Origin: Rhodoferax sp.
Lineage (GTDB): Bacteria > Pseudomonadota > Gammaproteobacteria > Burkholderiales > Burkholderiaceae_C
Assembly: GCA_018882485.1 (NCBI GenBank)
Contig: VERU01000130.1
Location: forward strand, 1-7,171
Length of the DNA: 7,171 nt
Direction of reading: 5' to 3'
The position numbers and the translations under genes are program-made. The first letter of the stretch is position 1. Each line of letters opens with the position of its first letter. Shown here piece by piece: positions 1-5,366 of the stretch. The notes under the pieces were generated by a model. It was given only the letters and a program-made list of their open reading frames with translations, was not told the DNA's origin and did not search any database.

Positions 1-272
1 ACCTTAAGAACAGTGGCGAAGCTCGGATTGCCGTCGGCGCTGAGGGCCCGATACAAACTCTCGCGGCTCAGGCCAGCGTCCACGGCGACCTGGGTCATGC
101 CCTTTGCCCGAGCGATGTCGCCCAGAGCCTTGGCGATGCCGGAAACATCATCGGGCGCCTCCTCGAGCCATGCGTCGAGGTATGCCGCCATCTCTTCCGG
201 TGTGCGCAGATGCTCGGCGACATCGTACGGAGTGGTTCGCGTCTTCGGAGACTTGCTGGACACGCGGTTCAT
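1..272 (-). CDS. Antitoxin of a type II toxin-antitoxin pair (HigA-like, XRE-type helix-turn-helix), 3' end cut by window edge
   Basis: Ninety complete codons are visible from an ATG at 272; the stop lies beyond the left edge. The N-terminal part reads MNRVSSKSPKTRTTPYDVAE, then a segment LRTPEEMAAYLDAWLEEAP, then an XRE-like helix-turn-helix (GDIARAKGMTQVAVDAGLSR, about residues 48-67) followed by ESLYRALSADGNPSFATVLK. The 'YDVAEHL.t.eem..YL...lee' opening and the 'SLYRALS..GNPSFATVLK' ending are typical of the COG3636/TIGR02684 addiction-module antidote family, about 95-105 residues long, so only a few residues should be missing. It should bind and neutralise the toxin encoded immediately upstream and repress the operon by binding its operator. 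The start is supported by an AGGAG 9 nt upstream, placed inside the last codons of the toxin gene, which indicates translational coupling. Function is inferred from family and context. Confidence 0.85.
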   Translation of the reverse strand, partial: MNRVSSKSPKTRTTPYDVAEHLRTPEEMAAYLDAWLEEAPDDVSGIAKALGDIARAKGMTQVAVDAGLSRESLYRALSADGNPSFATVLK

Positions 273-278
273 GGTGCT

Positions 279-572
279 CTACTCCTGAAAATTACGGGCC
301 AACCGAGTGGCCAATTCGATATCCGCTGCCTGACTCGACTTGTCGCCTCCGGCCAGAAGCAGAAGGAGGCGTGTTCCGCGCTGCGTGTAGTAGACCCGGT
401 AACCCGGGCCTGCGTCGATCTTGAGTTCGCGGATACCACCGGCAAGGTTGCGATGCTGCCCAGGGTTGCCACCGATCAGGCGCTCGACCCTTACGAGGAT
501 TCGAGCCCGACCCGCACGATCCTTGAGTGAGTCGATCCAGTCAGCGTAAGCCTGGGTTTTGTCTACACGCAC
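279..572 (-). CDS. RelE/ParE-superfamily toxin (HigB-like 'addiction module killer' protein)
   Basis: This 97-residue protein is the toxin of a type II toxin-antitoxin pair. It carries the hallmarks of the COG3657/TIGR02683 (Gp49-like/HigB) family: an N-terminal 'DWIDSLKDRAGRARI' helix (residues 11-25), 'GNPGQHRNLAGGIRELKI' (35-52), the core motif GPGYRVYY (55-62) and the C-terminal GGDKSSQAADIELA (75-88). Family members are generally mRNA-cleaving, ribosome-dependent RNases; that activity here is inferred. Start choice: I prefer GTG at 572, giving VRVDKTQAYADWIDSL, which fits the usual family N-terminus. The frame is open to a TTG at 590 (six residues longer), but that codon lies inside the palindromic operator and upstream of the best -10 box, so it would not be in the transcript. 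The stop codon TAG is 6 nt before the antitoxin ATG. No Shine-Dalgarno precedes either start. Confidence 0.87.
   Translation of the reverse strand: MRVDKTQAYADWIDSLKDRAGRARILVRVERLIGGNPGQHRNLAGGIRELKIDAGPGYRVYYTQRGTRLLLLLAGGDKSSQAADIELATRLARNFQE
282..286 (-). promoter_or_regulatory. Shine-Dalgarno site of the antitoxin
   Basis: AGGAG lies on the minus strand 9 nt before the antitoxin ATG at 272. It overlaps the toxin's final CAG-GAG-TAG codons. It fixes the antitoxin start and shows that ribosomes for the antitoxin load within the toxin's end, a common arrangement when antitoxin output must follow or exceed toxin output. Confidence 0.7.
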
Positions 573-578
573 GGGCGA

Positions 579-584
579 ATTGTA
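579..584 (-). promoter_or_regulatory. Probable -10 box of the toxin-antitoxin promoter
   Basis: TACAAT on the minus strand matches the sigma70 -10 consensus at five of six positions and overlaps the proximal operator arm. Standard spacing would place the transcription start at about 572, exactly the G of the proposed toxin GTG codon, which would make the toxin message leaderless. The -35 region (about 602-608, TGGCCT/CTGGCC) is poor, so this is a moderate call. Confidence 0.45.
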
Positions 585-598
585 GCCCAAAGGCTACA
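581..598. promoter_or_regulatory. Perfect inverted repeat, probable autoregulatory operator of the toxin-antitoxin operon
   Basis: TGTAGCC (581-587) and GGCTACA (592-598) are exact reverse complements separated by CAAA. The repeat sits just upstream of the toxin start and overlaps the -10-like hexamer. Antitoxins of this family normally repress their own promoter through their helix-turn-helix domain, and this is the only strong palindrome at the right place. Seen: the repeat and its position. Inferred: binding by the antitoxin. Confidence 0.65.
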
Positions 599-836
599 TG
601 CAGGCCAGCTTCCAGACGCCTGTCCAGTACAGGCCTGCCCACCCCGTGCGGTCGCAAGGCCGTACCGACCATCCTGCCAGGCACTTCGCGCCCCACGAGG
701 GCACGCCGGGGGGGGACCAGCCAGTAACAGCGCAGGATCGGGTTGCGAGTTCGAACTACGGGCTTCCGACTGCGGTCTCGGCCGGGAGAGAGCCGACAGG
801 GTACCTCTGGGGCCCGCTTTCTCTGGGCCTACTGAC
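599..836. other. Gene-free spacer between the cupin gene and the toxin operon, with short palindromes
   Basis: No reading frame here resembles a protein I know; the two overlapping frames that cross it have no plausible start region and run into or oppose neighbouring genes. Visible structure is limited to GCCTGT (618-623) paired with ACAGGC (629-634) across a 5-nt loop, the overlapping 8-bp palindrome CAGGCCTG (630-637), the 10-bp perfect palindrome AGTTCGAACT (748-757), and a GGCCC/GGGCC hairpin (811-815 with 825-829) shortly after the cupin stop. The last could help end cupin transcription, but it has no T tract. No tRNA, insertion-sequence end or array is visible. Confidence 0.5.
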
Positions 837-1277
837 TTATTGGGGGTCGGTATGGCGTTGATGGAGACCCTTGTCAGGCGCAGAGCCTTCATCATGAAAA
901 CGATACTGAACCTGTCCGAAGTCGCTGATGGCGAATGCGTACAGGATCATCAGGTCTTCGTCGTTGGCGTTGTTGATCTGGTGCCGGGCATTGCCGGGAA
1001 TGAACAGCATCCTTCCGGCATCGACCTCATGAACGACGCCATCGATGGTGACGGTTCCGCGCCCCGACAGGGTGAAATAGGTCTCCGGCTGGGCGTGGCG
1101 GTGGGGCTCGAGGGATTCGCCCTTTCTGAGGCGGACCACGCCCATCGTCATGTCGTTGGCACACCCCGTGGCGCTGCCCAGCAATTCCTTCCATTGCGCC
1201 TTGCCCCGCACCCCCACCTGTTCGGGTGGCCAGGCGGTCCATTTGAGGTCATCGAGGTGTTGGGAGGCTGCTGGCAT
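837..1277 (-). CDS. Small single-domain cupin protein
   Basis: This 146-residue protein is a one-domain cupin of unknown substrate. Cupin motif 1 is complete: G53-x5-H59-x-H61-x3-E65-x6-G72 (GESLEPHRHAQPETYFTLSG). Motif 2 is G88-x5-P94-x-N96-x2-H99-x3-N103, with Asn where the usual PxG glycine stands. H59, H61, E65 and H99 would bind one metal ion. There is no signal peptide or membrane segment, so it should be cytoplasmic. The ATG at 1277 is preceded by AGGA with an 8-nt spacer, and the reading frame overlaps the end of dmeF by 29 bp, so the two are almost certainly co-transcribed. Conserved metal ligands make some metal-dependent or sugar/ligand-binding role likely, but single-domain cupins cover enzymes, isomerases and binding proteins, so no reaction is assigned. 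A link to cobalt or nickel handling is only suggested by position. Confidence 0.88.
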   Translation of the reverse strand: MPAASQHLDDLKWTAWPPEQVGVRGKAQWKELLGSATGCANDMTMGVVRLRKGESLEPHRHAQPETYFTLSGRGTVTIDGVVHEVDAGRMLFIPGNARHQINNANDEDLMILYAFAISDFGQVQYRFHDEGSAPDKGLHQRHTDPQ

Positions 1278-2238
1278 AGGGCTCGTCCTGGCAATGATGG
1301 AGTTCGATGGTGGAGTGCACGATTTCCTCGTGCACCGACAGGCGTTCGCGCACGCGCTGGGGGGTGAGCGTTCGGTCGTGGGTGACCACGGTCATGGCGC
1401 AGGAGTACACCTGCTTGCCGACGCGCCACACATGCAGGTCCGTGATCCGGGTGTCGCCGGCTTCGGGACCCGTCGCCACGGCTTCGCGAATCTCGTCGAC
1501 CACCGGGTGATCCATTTCGCGGTCCAGCAGGATCTTGCCGGTATCGGCCACCAGACCCTTGGCCCAGACGGCCACCAGGACCGCGCCCACGATACCCATC
1601 AACGGGTCCAGCCACGACCAGCCGAACAGCCACCCGCCGGCCAGTGCGGCGATGGCCAGCACCGATGTCGCGGCGTCGGCGATCACGTGCAGGTAGGCGG
1701 ACCGGAGGTTGAGGTCGTGGTGGTGATGCGCCGCGTGATCATGCGCATGGGGGTGAGAATGGGAATGGCCATGATCGTGGTGGTGTGCCTTGCCCAAGAT
1801 CAGCGCGCACACCCCATTGACAGCCAGGCCCAGGACAGCGACCACGATGGCCTCGCGGTACTGGATCGGCTGGGGCGACAGGAGACGCTCCACCGATCCC
1901 ACGAGCATCAGCAGCGCCACGCCCACGAGGCAGATGGCGCTGGCAAAGCCCCCCAGGATCTCGACCTTCCAGGTGCCGAAGGCGAATCGCGGATCGCGCG
2001 CGTAGCGCCGGGCGCTTGCATAAGCCAGTGCCGACAGCCCGATGGCCACGGCATGTGAACTCATGTGCCAGCCATCGGCCAGCAGGGCCATCGAGTTGAA
2101 CCACCAGCCCGCGGCAATCTCGAACACCATGGTGACCAGGGTGATCGCCATCACCACCCGGGTGCTGCGTTCTGCGGCCTCGCTGGCGGTGTGGAAGACA
2201 TGGTCGTGAACCCAGTCGGAAAGACTTTCGGTGTGCAT
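1249..2238 (-). CDS. dmeF: DmeF-type cation diffusion facilitator, Co(II)/Ni(II) efflux transporter
   Basis: This 329-residue inner-membrane antiporter of the CDF family should export divalent metal, most likely cobalt and nickel, from the cytoplasm. It begins with the HDHVF motif (11-15) typical of DmeF. About six membrane segments follow, starting near residues 28-45 and 49-74. H58-x3-H62 (ADGWHMSSH) lies where CDFs carry their first metal-site motif, and H184-x3-D188 (HVIADAATS) is the second-half motif. Between them, residues 152-174 form a cytoplasmic loop with 14 histidines. The C-terminal part (from about 238) is the soluble CDF domain, including ITDLHVWRVGKQVYS. Start: ATG at 2238 gives MHTESLSDWVHDHVF, matching the family; the frame is open to 2304, but that would run into the divergent gene. 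A weak GAGAG lies 7 nt upstream. No DmeR (RcnR/CsoR-type) repressor gene is adjacent, unlike many dmeF loci. The end overlaps the cupin gene. Confidence 0.87.
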   Translation of the reverse strand: MHTESLSDWVHDHVFHTASEAAERSTRVVMAITLVTMVFEIAAGWWFNSMALLADGWHMSSHAVAIGLSALAYASARRYARDPRFAFGTWKVEILGGFASAICLVGVALLMLVGSVERLLSPQPIQYREAIVVAVLGLAVNGVCALILGKAHHHDHGHSHSHPHAHDHAAHHHHDLNLRSAYLHVIADAATSVLAIAALAGGWLFGWSWLDPLMGIVGAVLVAVWAKGLVADTGKILLDREMDHPVVDEIREAVATGPEAGDTRITDLHVWRVGKQVYSCAMTVVTHDRTLTPQRVRERLSVHEEIVHSTIELHHCQDEPYASSLPTPR

Positions 2239-2280
2239 CGCGGTTCTCTCTGTGTGCAGGCGCCGCACCATAATGCCGCC
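2239..2280. promoter_or_regulatory. Short divergent promoter region between dmeF and the exported hydrolase
   Basis: Only 42 nt separate the two start codons. On the plus strand CATAAT (2269-2274) matches the -10 consensus at five of six positions and would place the start of transcription at about 2281, the A of the hydrolase ATG. On the minus strand the same AT-rich island reads CATTAT, a weaker -10 candidate for dmeF that would give a leader of roughly 25 nt. No good -35 is seen for either. An imperfectly centred GTGC (2254-2257)/GCAC (2265-2268) repeat flanks GGCGCC. The G-tract operator typical of RcnR/DmeR-type regulators is not visible. Confidence 0.45.
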
Positions 2281-3288
2281 ATGCTGCGACGCATTTTCAA
2301 CCACGTCGTCCTCGCCCGGGTCATGTCAGGGTTTCTGGCCCTGGCTGGGCCGGCTGCGGTCTGGGCCCAGGCCGCCATCGAATGCCTGCCGCAGCAGCAG
2401 GGTGCGATGAGCCTGGTCGCGCTGCGCCCCGGGTTTCACACCGTTTCGGGAACGCTGGGCGGCTTTGACCCGTGTGAAGCCAGCGTGCGGTTCAGGGTGC
2501 CGCCCGGCACCGGCAAGGCGCCGCTGATGATCAGTGTGCATGGAGGTGGCGGCATTCACGATGTGCTGAAGTCGGATGAAGCCTTTCACCAGGCGGGCAT
2601 GGCCACCCTGGCCTTCGATGCCTACGCCATGCAGGGGCTGCCGGGTCGCGGTTCCCTGTTCTGGGCCCGGTCGGTCACGAACGAGGCGCGGCAACGGATG
2701 ATCTACACCACCGCCCTGGCGGCCTATCGTTGGGCCCTGGGCCGCGGCGATGTGGATACGCGCCGCATCTACCTGTTCGGCATCTCGAATGGGGCGGCCG
2801 TCGTGGCCAATCTGGCCGGCCTGGTGGATCCGGCGCATGTCAGGGGTGTGATCTCCGAGGGGGTGACCCCGGTGGGGCTGGGCCTGCCCGATGAGATCCG
2901 GGTGCCGGTGCTTCTGGCCTTCGGCAAGCTCGATGACTTTGGCCATCCGGACCCCCAGGGCAGGCGCTGGACACTCAGCGACGACTGCCGGGTCAACATC
3001 CAGTTTGCCGGGGTCCCGGCCGGCTCGTCGCGGTACTGCAACCAGAGCACACCGAACCGGCGTATCCCGGATGCGCTGCAATGGGTCGACACCGTGCGCC
3101 GGGGTGGCGGACAGGTGGAGGTGCTCTACGTCGATGACATGGCGCACAGCGCCTTCTTCGGGCCCCTGACGCGCACCCGGGCCACCTGGGGCAATGGTCA
3201 GACCCTGGGCGCGTCGCTGGGGGCGACCGACGCCGCCCGCACGGTGTTCTTCAAGGCGATGATGGACTTCGTCGACCGCCACCCATAG
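2281..3288 (+). CDS. Exported alpha/beta hydrolase (dienelactone-hydrolase-like fold)
   Basis: This 335-residue serine hydrolase is predicted to act in the periplasm or outside the cell. Residues 1-31 form a signal peptide: basic start MLRRIFNHVVLAR, hydrophobic VMSGFLALAGPAAVWA, and a likely cleavage after AQA (29-31). The mature part has a HGGGG strand-turn (87-91, oxyanion-hole type), the nucleophile elbow GISNG with Ser169, a candidate acid at Asp218 or Asp219 (GKLDDFGHPD) and the likely catalytic His289 (DDMAHSAFF). Four cysteines (35, 65, 236, 253) could form two disulfides, fitting an exported protein. The ATG at 2281 is chosen because it yields a full signal peptide; there is no Shine-Dalgarno, and a second ATG at 2323 would lose the charged n-region. 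It is the only plus-strand gene, divergent from dmeF and convergent with the CoA-transferase. Substrate unknown; esters or lactones are plausible. Confidence 0.85.
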   Translation: MLRRIFNHVVLARVMSGFLALAGPAAVWAQAAIECLPQQQGAMSLVALRPGFHTVSGTLGGFDPCEASVRFRVPPGTGKAPLMISVHGGGGIHDVLKSDEAFHQAGMATLAFDAYAMQGLPGRGSLFWARSVTNEARQRMIYTTALAAYRWALGRGDVDTRRIYLFGISNGAAVVANLAGLVDPAHVRGVISEGVTPVGLGLPDEIRVPVLLAFGKLDDFGHPDPQGRRWTLSDDCRVNIQFAGVPAGSSRYCNQSTPNRRIPDALQWVDTVRRGGGQVEVLYVDDMAHSAFFGPLTRTRATWGNGQTLGASLGATDAARTVFFKAMMDFVDRHP

Positions 3289-3297
3289 CCCACAGTG

Positions 3298-3322
3298 ACC
3301 CGACCCTTCGGGATAGACGGGT
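3298..3322. terminator. Possible hairpin between convergent genes
   Basis: The 49-nt gap between the convergent hydrolase and CoA-transferase genes contains ACCCG (3298-3302) paired with CGGGT (3318-3322), and inside it a small CCC-TTC-GGG hairpin (3304-3312). There is no T tract on either strand, so this is at best a weak bidirectional terminator. Confidence 0.25.
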
Positions 3323-3337
3323 TCAGAGGGTTTCGGA

Positions 3338-4468
3338 TCAGGGTTCGCGCAGCGGCGGGGGCAGGCGGTAACTGGCGGGCGTGCGGCCGAGCTTGATGGG
3401 CGAGGCCACGCCCCGGTACCCATCCAGTTCCACGACCATGCCGCGATGCAGCGTGTGCGGGTGCGACAGGGCAGCCGCCACATCCTGGATCGGTGCGCAG
3501 GGAACACCTTCGCGCACCAGCCGTTCGGCCAGCGGCAGGCAGTCGAAGGCCGAAAGAGCGGTCTCGAGCCGTTCCTTGAGGGCGATCCGGTTCAGCGTGC
3601 GCTGGCCATTGGTCCTGAAGCGCTCATCACCCGGCAGGTCGGGAACGCCGAGGCACCGGCACAGGGTGGCGAACTGTCTGTCGTTGCCCACGGCCAGAAA
3701 GATCTTCTCGGTGGCCGTGGCAAAGGTGTCGTAGGGGGTGATGTTGGGGTGGGCGTTGCCGCTGCGCCCGGGGATGCGGCCGTCCATCAGGTGGTTGGCC
3801 GCATGCGGGTGCAGCAGCGAGAGGCCGGCGTCGTACAGCGCCACCTCGACGAATTGCCCGAATCCGCTGCGATGCCGATCGAGCAAGGCAAAGCTGATGC
3901 CGATCGCGGCATTCAGTCCGGTGACCATGTCGACCACCGGCAGGCCGACCCGAAGGGGCTCGCCCCCCCGCGCATCGGGCTCCCCATTGACGCTCATCAG
4001 GCCGGCCATGGCCTGAATGGCGGCGTCGTAGCCAGGCAGGCCGCCCAGCGGGCCGTCGGAGCCGAAGCCGGTGATGCGGCAGTAGACCAGCCGGGGAAAG
4101 CGCAGTTTGAGGACGTCGAAGCCCAGGCCCCACTTTTCCATGGTGCCGGTCTTGAAGTTCTCCACCAGCACGTCGGCATCGGCCAGCAGGGCCAGCAAGG
4201 CCTCCCGCTGGTCGGGCTGGGTGAGGTCCATGGTGCACCCCCGCTTGCTGCGGTTGAGGCCGCGGAAGTAGGAGGCGGTACCGTGAGCGTCGAACGGCGG
4301 GCCCCAGCCTCGGGTCTCATCGCCCACGGGGGGTTCGATCTTGAGCACGTCGGCGCCGTGATCGCCCAGGATCTGGGTGCAGTAGGGGCCGGCCAGGACT
4401 CGGGACAGATCGACGACACGCAGCCCCTGGAGGCTGCCTTCGGGCAGGGGCAGTCGCGGGGTGTTCAT
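3338..4468 (-). CDS. Family III (CaiB/BaiF) CoA-transferase
   Basis: This 376-residue cytoplasmic enzyme should move CoA from an acyl-CoA donor to a carboxylic acid. The family signature is clear: the opening LQGLRVVDLSRVLAGPYC (13-30), then LGDHGADVLKIEPP (34-47), GDETRGWGPPF (49-59), LNRSKRGCTMDL (71-82), DVLVENFKTGTMEKWGL (99-115) and ITGFGSDGPLGGLPGYDAA (132-150). Asp180 in GLPVVDMVTGLNAA aligns with the aspartate that carries the covalent acyl/CoA intermediates in formyl-CoA transferase and CaiB. Length is normal or slightly short for the family, and the small C-terminal domain is present. Start: ATG at 4468 overlaps the TGA of the upstream hydrolase (ATGA), with GGAG 11 nt before it; the frame is open 18 codons further but without support. 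Donor and acceptor cannot be told from sequence; the coupling suggests the hydrolase acts in the same pathway. Confidence 0.9.
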   Translation of the reverse strand: MNTPRLPLPEGSLQGLRVVDLSRVLAGPYCTQILGDHGADVLKIEPPVGDETRGWGPPFDAHGTASYFRGLNRSKRGCTMDLTQPDQREALLALLADADVLVENFKTGTMEKWGLGFDVLKLRFPRLVYCRITGFGSDGPLGGLPGYDAAIQAMAGLMSVNGEPDARGGEPLRVGLPVVDMVTGLNAAIGISFALLDRHRSGFGQFVEVALYDAGLSLLHPHAANHLMDGRIPGRSGNAHPNITPYDTFATATEKIFLAVGNDRQFATLCRCLGVPDLPGDERFRTNGQRTLNRIALKERLETALSAFDCLPLAERLVREGVPCAPIQDVAAALSHPHTLHRGMVVELDGYRGVASPIKLGRTPASYRLPPPLREP

Positions 4469-5262
4469 AAGCGGTGTGTCTCCAGGTGCTGCTGCAGGGC
4501 CTGCAGGCATTCGGCGTTGCAATCGGTCATCAGCCAGTGACTGGCATCGGAAAACTCCCGCAGGGTGGCATGGGGCAGGCGGGATGCAATGAGGCGGGCG
4601 TTGGCCGGTGGTATGAGTTCGTCCTGCAGGCCGTGCATCACCAGCGTGGGAGCCTTGACCTGCGGCAGCTGGGGATACGCCGCCCAGTAGATGAGCCCGA
4701 AGAGCTGGGCCTGGTAGTCGCGCGCCGTGGGGGCGTTGGCCAGCCGGATCAGGGCGTCTTCCTCGAACAGGGCGTCGGGTGTGCGACGTCCGTAGGTGTA
4801 GGGGCGCATCTGGATCAGGCTGTCTTCGGCCGACATGTGGGCCTTGGCAAACAGCAGTTGCCGCACTCGCAACGCCGCCTGCACGGCCCAGGGCCCGCCC
4901 GGGTGCGTGCCGAGCAGCGCAAGCGAGCGCAGGCGCGCCGGATGATCGACTGCAAACTGCTGGGCAATCATGCCCCCCATGGAGAAACCCACCAGGTGAG
5001 CGGTCGGTTCACCCGCCGCATCCAGCACGGCGGCAATGTCCGCCGCCATGGCCGGGACTCGATGAACCAAGGCATTGCGGACCTGGGTTTTCCCGCTGCC
5101 CCGGTTGTCCAGCAGAATCACCCGATGGGTACGGGCCAATTGGGGCGCAACGCGGAACCACATGGCCAGGCTGCAGCCCAGACCCATGACCAGCACCACG
5201 GGCTCCCCCTGTCCGAGGGAGTTCCAGTGGATGCGCGCGTCTGGACGTTCAACGTACGCCAT
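4465..5262 (-). CDS. Soluble alpha/beta hydrolase (3-oxoadipate enol-lactonase-like subgroup)
   Basis: This 265-residue protein is a compact alpha/beta-fold hydrolase without a signal peptide. The oxyanion region is VMGLGCSLAMW (25-35), with DNRGSG (52-57) after the following strand. The nucleophile elbow is GFSMGG (92-97) with Ser94, the acid Asp214 (HGLQDELIPP) and the base His242 (DASHWLM), a complete triad. The overall layout resembles PcaD-type lactonases, esterases and related C-C hydrolases; a precise substrate cannot be assigned. Start: an in-frame stop at 5269-5271 leaves only ATG 5262 (or CTG 5265); no Shine-Dalgarno is obvious. The stop overlaps the CoA-transferase start by 4 bp, so the two proteins are made from one message. 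The gene lies 92 nt after the alcohol dehydrogenase, with a candidate promoter in between. Confidence 0.9.
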   Translation of the reverse strand: MAYVERPDARIHWNSLGQGEPVVLVMGLGCSLAMWFRVAPQLARTHRVILLDNRGSGKTQVRNALVHRVPAMAADIAAVLDAAGEPTAHLVGFSMGGMIAQQFAVDHPARLRSLALLGTHPGGPWAVQAALRVRQLLFAKAHMSAEDSLIQMRPYTYGRRTPDALFEEDALIRLANAPTARDYQAQLFGLIYWAAYPQLPQVKAPTLVMHGLQDELIPPANARLIASRLPHATLREFSDASHWLMTDCNAECLQALQQHLETHRL

Positions 5263-5338
5263 CAGGCATCAGGGTTGCCAACGGGCAGGAGAAACGACGA
5301 AAGGTCCCATCGGTTGATTGAAATCGTGAGCACTCCGC

Positions 5339-5366
5339 ATTATGCGGGTCGTCCTCACGGGATCAA
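5339..5366 (-). promoter_or_regulatory. Candidate sigma70 promoter, -10 box inside a perfect palindrome, for the hydrolase/CoA-transferase pair
   Basis: On the minus strand TTGATC (5366-5361; four of six to the -35 consensus) is followed by 16 nt and CATAAT (5344-5339; five of six to -10). The -35 lies in the last codons of the dehydrogenase gene. The -10 is at the centre of CCGCAT-T-ATGCGG (5335-5347), a perfect 6-bp-arm palindrome that could be an operator. It would give a leader of about 70 nt before the hydrolase ATG. Confidence 0.4.

Noticed and set aside
13..288. Plus-strand frame opposite the antitoxin
   Set aside because: The minus strand encodes a recognisable helix-turn-helix antitoxin that is only hidden because its stop lies outside the window.
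741..762. Sequence resembling a tRNA T-arm (GAGTTCGAAC)
   Set aside because: The flanking bases do not form the T stem, and no acceptor or anticodon arm is found; it is simply the palindrome AGTTCGAACT.
563..895. Overlapping frames on both strands in the spacer (563-895 minus, 598-861 plus)
   Set aside because: Proline/arginine-rich translations without family resemblance, no ribosome binding site, and overlap with the cupin and toxin genes.
1717..1785. Repeated CAT/ATG-rich tract as a possible DNA repeat
   Set aside because: It encodes the His-rich loop of DmeF; the repetition is at the codon level and not an independent repeat element.
1150..2058. Plus-strand open frame of 302 codons opposite dmeF
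   Set aside because: Antisense to a well-conserved transporter; no domain seen.
2065..2280. Upstream extension of the exported hydrolase frame
   Set aside because: It lies within dmeF and the divergent promoter, and would bury the signal peptide inside the protein.
2239..2304. Longer N-terminus for dmeF starting at 2304
   Set aside because: The extra 22 residues match no DmeF start and would overlap the divergent hydrolase gene; MHTESLSDWVHDHVF fits the family.
2326..3507. Minus-strand open frame of 393 codons opposite the exported hydrolase
   Set aside because: The opposite strand encodes a signal peptide and full catalytic triad; this frame has no recognisable domain and would run across the convergent gap.
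3446..4540. Long plus-strand open frame (364 codons) opposite the CoA-transferase and the hydrolase end
   Set aside because: It is antisense to a clear CaiB/BaiF gene, its translation is rich in Gly, Ala, Gln and His in the pattern of high-GC antisense shadows, and it matches no family.
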